Source of the DNA: CAYVMN01 sp043808585
Lineage (GTDB): Bacteria > Desulfobacterota > DSM-4660 > Desulfatiglandales > Desulfatiglandaceae
Reading direction: 5' to 3'
DNA length: 14,732 nucleotides
NCBI GenBank assembly: GCA_043808585.1
Contig: JAZDES010000016.1
Span: 1 to 14,732, forward strand
Shown here: positions 14,632 to 14,732 of the stretch, one piece after another
Layout: each line of letters starts with the position of its first letter
Position numbering within the stretch: position 1 is the stretch's first letter
The notes under the pieces: model-generated
Database searches by the model: none
What the model saw: only the letters and a program-made list of their open reading frames with translations
Told to the model about the DNA's origin: nothing
Made by a program: the position numbers and the translations under genes

Positions 14632-14639
14632 AAATAAAT
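14632..14639. repeat. 8-bp target-site duplication, right copy of element 2
   Basis: Exact repeat of AAATAAAT at 14329-14336. Confidence 0.8.
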
Positions 14640-14732
14640 GACCGTTTTTTGACAAGGCCCAGGACCGCTAGCAACATCGCGGTTTATCAACCCCTGTTGG
14701 CAGATAGGGTTCGTCCGGTTACAGACTGTAGG

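Noticed and set aside
14640..14732. Possible tRNA-like or gene fragment at the right edge (GGTTCG and ACCGC/GCGGT pairing)
   Set aside because: No cloverleaf, no anticodon arm, and no open frame with a start. Nothing can be supported in these last 93 bases.

Overview
The window reads as chromosomal DNA of a free-living anaerobic-type bacterium, most likely a member of the Desulfobacterota (former Deltaproteobacteria). This placement is an inference from gene content: an ileS-lspA-lgt run, a DUF3568-type lipoprotein, an MgtE magnesium channel beside a DHH phosphoesterase, an acyl-CoA synthetase next to a MaoC-SDR fusion, and a candidate sigma-54 promoter. Base composition is close to balanced and codon use looks uniform, so most of the window is ordinary vertical genome. 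The only clearly mobile DNA is a pair of short inverted-repeat elements on the right.

Left part (1-6678, all minus strand). Transcription runs right to left. First comes a xylose-isomerase-like TIM-barrel protein (5893-6678). A well-formed sigma-70 promoter (5840-5868) then leads into a DHH-family phosphoesterase (4719-5729) and mgtE (3338-4699), spaced 19 bases apart. Next are a fatty-acyl-CoA synthetase (1684-3240) and, after a 276-base gap containing three back-to-back palindromes, a two-domain hydratase/dehydrogenase (1-1407) that runs off the left edge. These last two enzymes catalyse successive kinds of step in acyl-CoA metabolism: CoA activation, then enoyl hydration and 3-hydroxyacyl oxidation. 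The order of domains, hydratase first and dehydrogenase second, is the reverse of eukaryotic peroxisomal MFE-2.

Middle part (6700-12185). A translationally coupled pair of small unknown genes on the plus strand (a two-helix membrane protein and a Cys/His-rich protein) faces a DUF3568-like lipoprotein on the minus strand. Divergent, back-to-back promoters then serve that lipoprotein and an ileS-lspA-lgt cluster. LspA and Lgt are the two membrane enzymes that mature lipoproteins such as the one encoded next door.

Right part (12235-14732). A small membrane protein on the minus strand has a textbook -24/-12 (sigma-54) promoter. Two nearly identical elements of 291 and 295 bp (12713-13003 and 14337-14631) flank a SpoU-type RNA methyltransferase and an unknown 137-residue protein. 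Each element has GTAA-starting terminal inverted repeats and its own distinct 8-bp target duplication, so they are independent insertions of one MITE family. The termini and duplication size resemble the IS66 family. No phage, CRISPR, rRNA or tRNA is visible.
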